Below, piece after piece: positions 40,071 through 40,753 of a stretch of 40,753 bases of DNA. Location of the stretch: the IMG/VR virus record IMGVR_UViG_3300010885_052704, positions 1 through 40,753 of that record. One strand, 5' to 3'. The notes below the pieces were generated by a model. That model did not search any database. It was not told where the DNA came from and saw nothing but the letters and a program-made list of their open reading frames with translations. Each line of letters opens with the position of its first letter. Positions within the stretch are counted from its first letter, which is position 1. The position numbers and the translations under genes were made by a program. This DNA comes from a virus.

Positions 40071-40328
40071 TTATTGAATTGCTGCGTAGCTTGAATCGTA
40101 TGTCAACCGGTGCATAGTTCCCGCGCAACGGTATTGGCAAGATTCCCCATCAGCTTCCAAGCTCCTGTGAGCCTTGTGTAATGCCTGGACTGCTTTTAGC
40201 TTTGTGGGAAAGGTAACGGTATAGTTTCCAAATCCAGCAGGCTGGGCACTGGTGCCACTTGCCTCAATGGCAGTTTTTAGAATGTTGTTTCCTTGTGGTT
40301 GTCCTATAATGTTAATAATTGTTTCCAT
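40071..40328 (-). CDS. Unknown small protein (85 aa)
   Basis: 85 aa from the ATG at 40328; the longer frame upstream would run over the leader motif. Segments include IINIIGQPQGNNILKTAIEA, a strand NYTVTFPTKL and a helix AVQALHKAHRSLEADGE, with two Cys (CQYRC) after it. Looks like a compact alpha/beta domain. No family recognised. Confidence 0.6.
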   Translation of the reverse strand: METIINIIGQPQGNNILKTAIEASGTSAQPAGFGNYTVTFPTKLKAVQALHKAHRSLEADGESCQYRCAGTMHRLTYDSSYAAIQ

Positions 40329-40332
40329 TGGG

Positions 40333-40342
40333 GTTAGTTTTT
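40333..40342 (-). promoter_or_regulatory. Shared leader motif AAAAACTAAC
   Basis: Exact copy ending 4 bp before the start of the 85-aa gene. Confidence 0.5.
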
Positions 40343-40371
40343 GATGTTGTGTTAAAATTAGTTTGTTAGGG

Positions 40372-40617
40372 TTAAAATAATTGCAATTGAGATTCCAGTT
40401 TTTCAATCGGGCGTGCTCTGGTATAGGTGTCATAGGTCCTAACTAGGTAATTTTTGCACTGTTCTACGCTGTTAAGTAGTGCCAATCCTTCGCCATACAT
40501 TGCCAGGGCTTTGAATCCGTGCCTGGTTTGCTCAATTGTGCCTATTAATTCCGCGCCCTTGTGTACTTGGATCAATTGAGGATTGAACATATCGGGGGCT
40601 AATGTTATATTAGTCAT
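40372..40617 (-). CDS. Unknown small protein (81 aa), first in-window gene of the minus operon
   Basis: 81 aa: NITLAPDMFNPQLIQVHKGA, a strand-like stretch, then GFKALAMYGEGLALLNSVEQ and a basic helix (CKNYLVRTYDTYTRARPIEK). Leader AACCCAAACAAACTCAACC before the ATG. It lies 130 bp inside the window edge, with palindromes upstream but no consensus promoter. No family recognised. Confidence 0.6.
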   Translation of the reverse strand: MTNITLAPDMFNPQLIQVHKGAELIGTIEQTRHGFKALAMYGEGLALLNSVEQCKNYLVRTYDTYTRARPIEKLESQLQLF

Positions 40618-40644
40618 GGTTGAGTTTGTTTGGGTTGCTAGTTT

Positions 40645-40708
40645 ACAGCCTTACGGGGCTGTCATCACTATTTGAGGGCTTTGAACCTTAACCTATTGTA
40701 TTACAATA
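40645..40708 (-). promoter_or_regulatory. Candidate leader/operator region of the minus operon
   Basis: Upstream of the first minus-strand gene are a hairpin ACAGCC/GGCTGT with a 6-nt loop (40645-40662) and a perfect palindrome TATTGTA-T-TACAATA (40694-40708). No TAnnTTTG element is seen on the minus strand here. The palindrome could be an operator and the hairpin part of the 5' leader. The remaining bases to 40753 hold no recognisable gene. Confidence 0.4.
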
Positions 40709-40753
40709 TTGGTTAATTTTTACCCCGTTCAGCTCCGATACGCGGCAAAATTC

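Overview
This window looks like part of the genome of a tailed phage (or a prophage derivative) with a short, podovirus-type tail, infecting a member of the Bacteroidota. The host inference rests on four things. Promoters match the Bacteroidota pattern TTTG-N19-21-TAnnTTTG at several gene-block boundaries. Most start codons lack a Shine-Dalgarno sequence and have A-rich leaders instead. A carboxypeptidase-regulatory-like beta domain sits inside a tail protein. Several small phage families resemble ones I associate with Bacteroidota phages. No terminase, portal, major capsid protein, integrase or DNA polymerase is visible, so the window is probably only part of the genome; the first gene is cut at its 5' end.

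Region 1 (1-21191, all +) is the virion block. It runs: the C-terminal part of a fibre or appendage protein; three ring/adaptor-like proteins; a 1666-aa tail nozzle-like protein; a Gln/Asn/Ala-rich candidate internal (ejection) protein; two large proteins of unknown function (538 and 1173 aa); a ferritin-like protein; a 1220-aa protein with six 50-residue coiled-coil repeats; then, after a promoter, small structural proteins and a trimeric fibre. Most genes overlap by ATGA or near-ATGA junctions, so the block is probably translated as a coupled unit.

Region 2 (21202-25598, +) holds two holin-like membrane proteins, a calcineurin-type metallophosphoesterase, small membrane peptides, a DUF3310 protein, a CHAP-domain endolysin and several unknown small genes. 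It ends at a strong intrinsic terminator (25559-25598).

Region 3 (25611-36349, +) is DNA metabolism: small unknown genes, a C5-cytosine methyltransferase, an HNH nuclease, a winged-helix replication initiator with 11-bp-phased GATACG iterons inside its gene (candidate origin), a TOPRIM primase-helicase, a ribbon-helix-helix regulator, an SSB-like protein, a Gp157-like protein, a NinB-like protein, a RusA-like resolvase and an adenine methyltransferase. Between the last two lies about 170 nt of non-coding, highly foldable sequence that may be a structured RNA.

Region 4 (40617-36346, all -) is a convergent operon of small, mostly unrecognised genes: an ArsR-like winged-helix protein, a treble-clef zinc protein, two single-pass membrane peptides and a YD-type repeat protein. 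Several share the leader motif AAAAACTAAC just before the start codon. This is the kind of accessory cluster where host-takeover or anti-defence genes usually sit, but nothing in the sequence proves that role.
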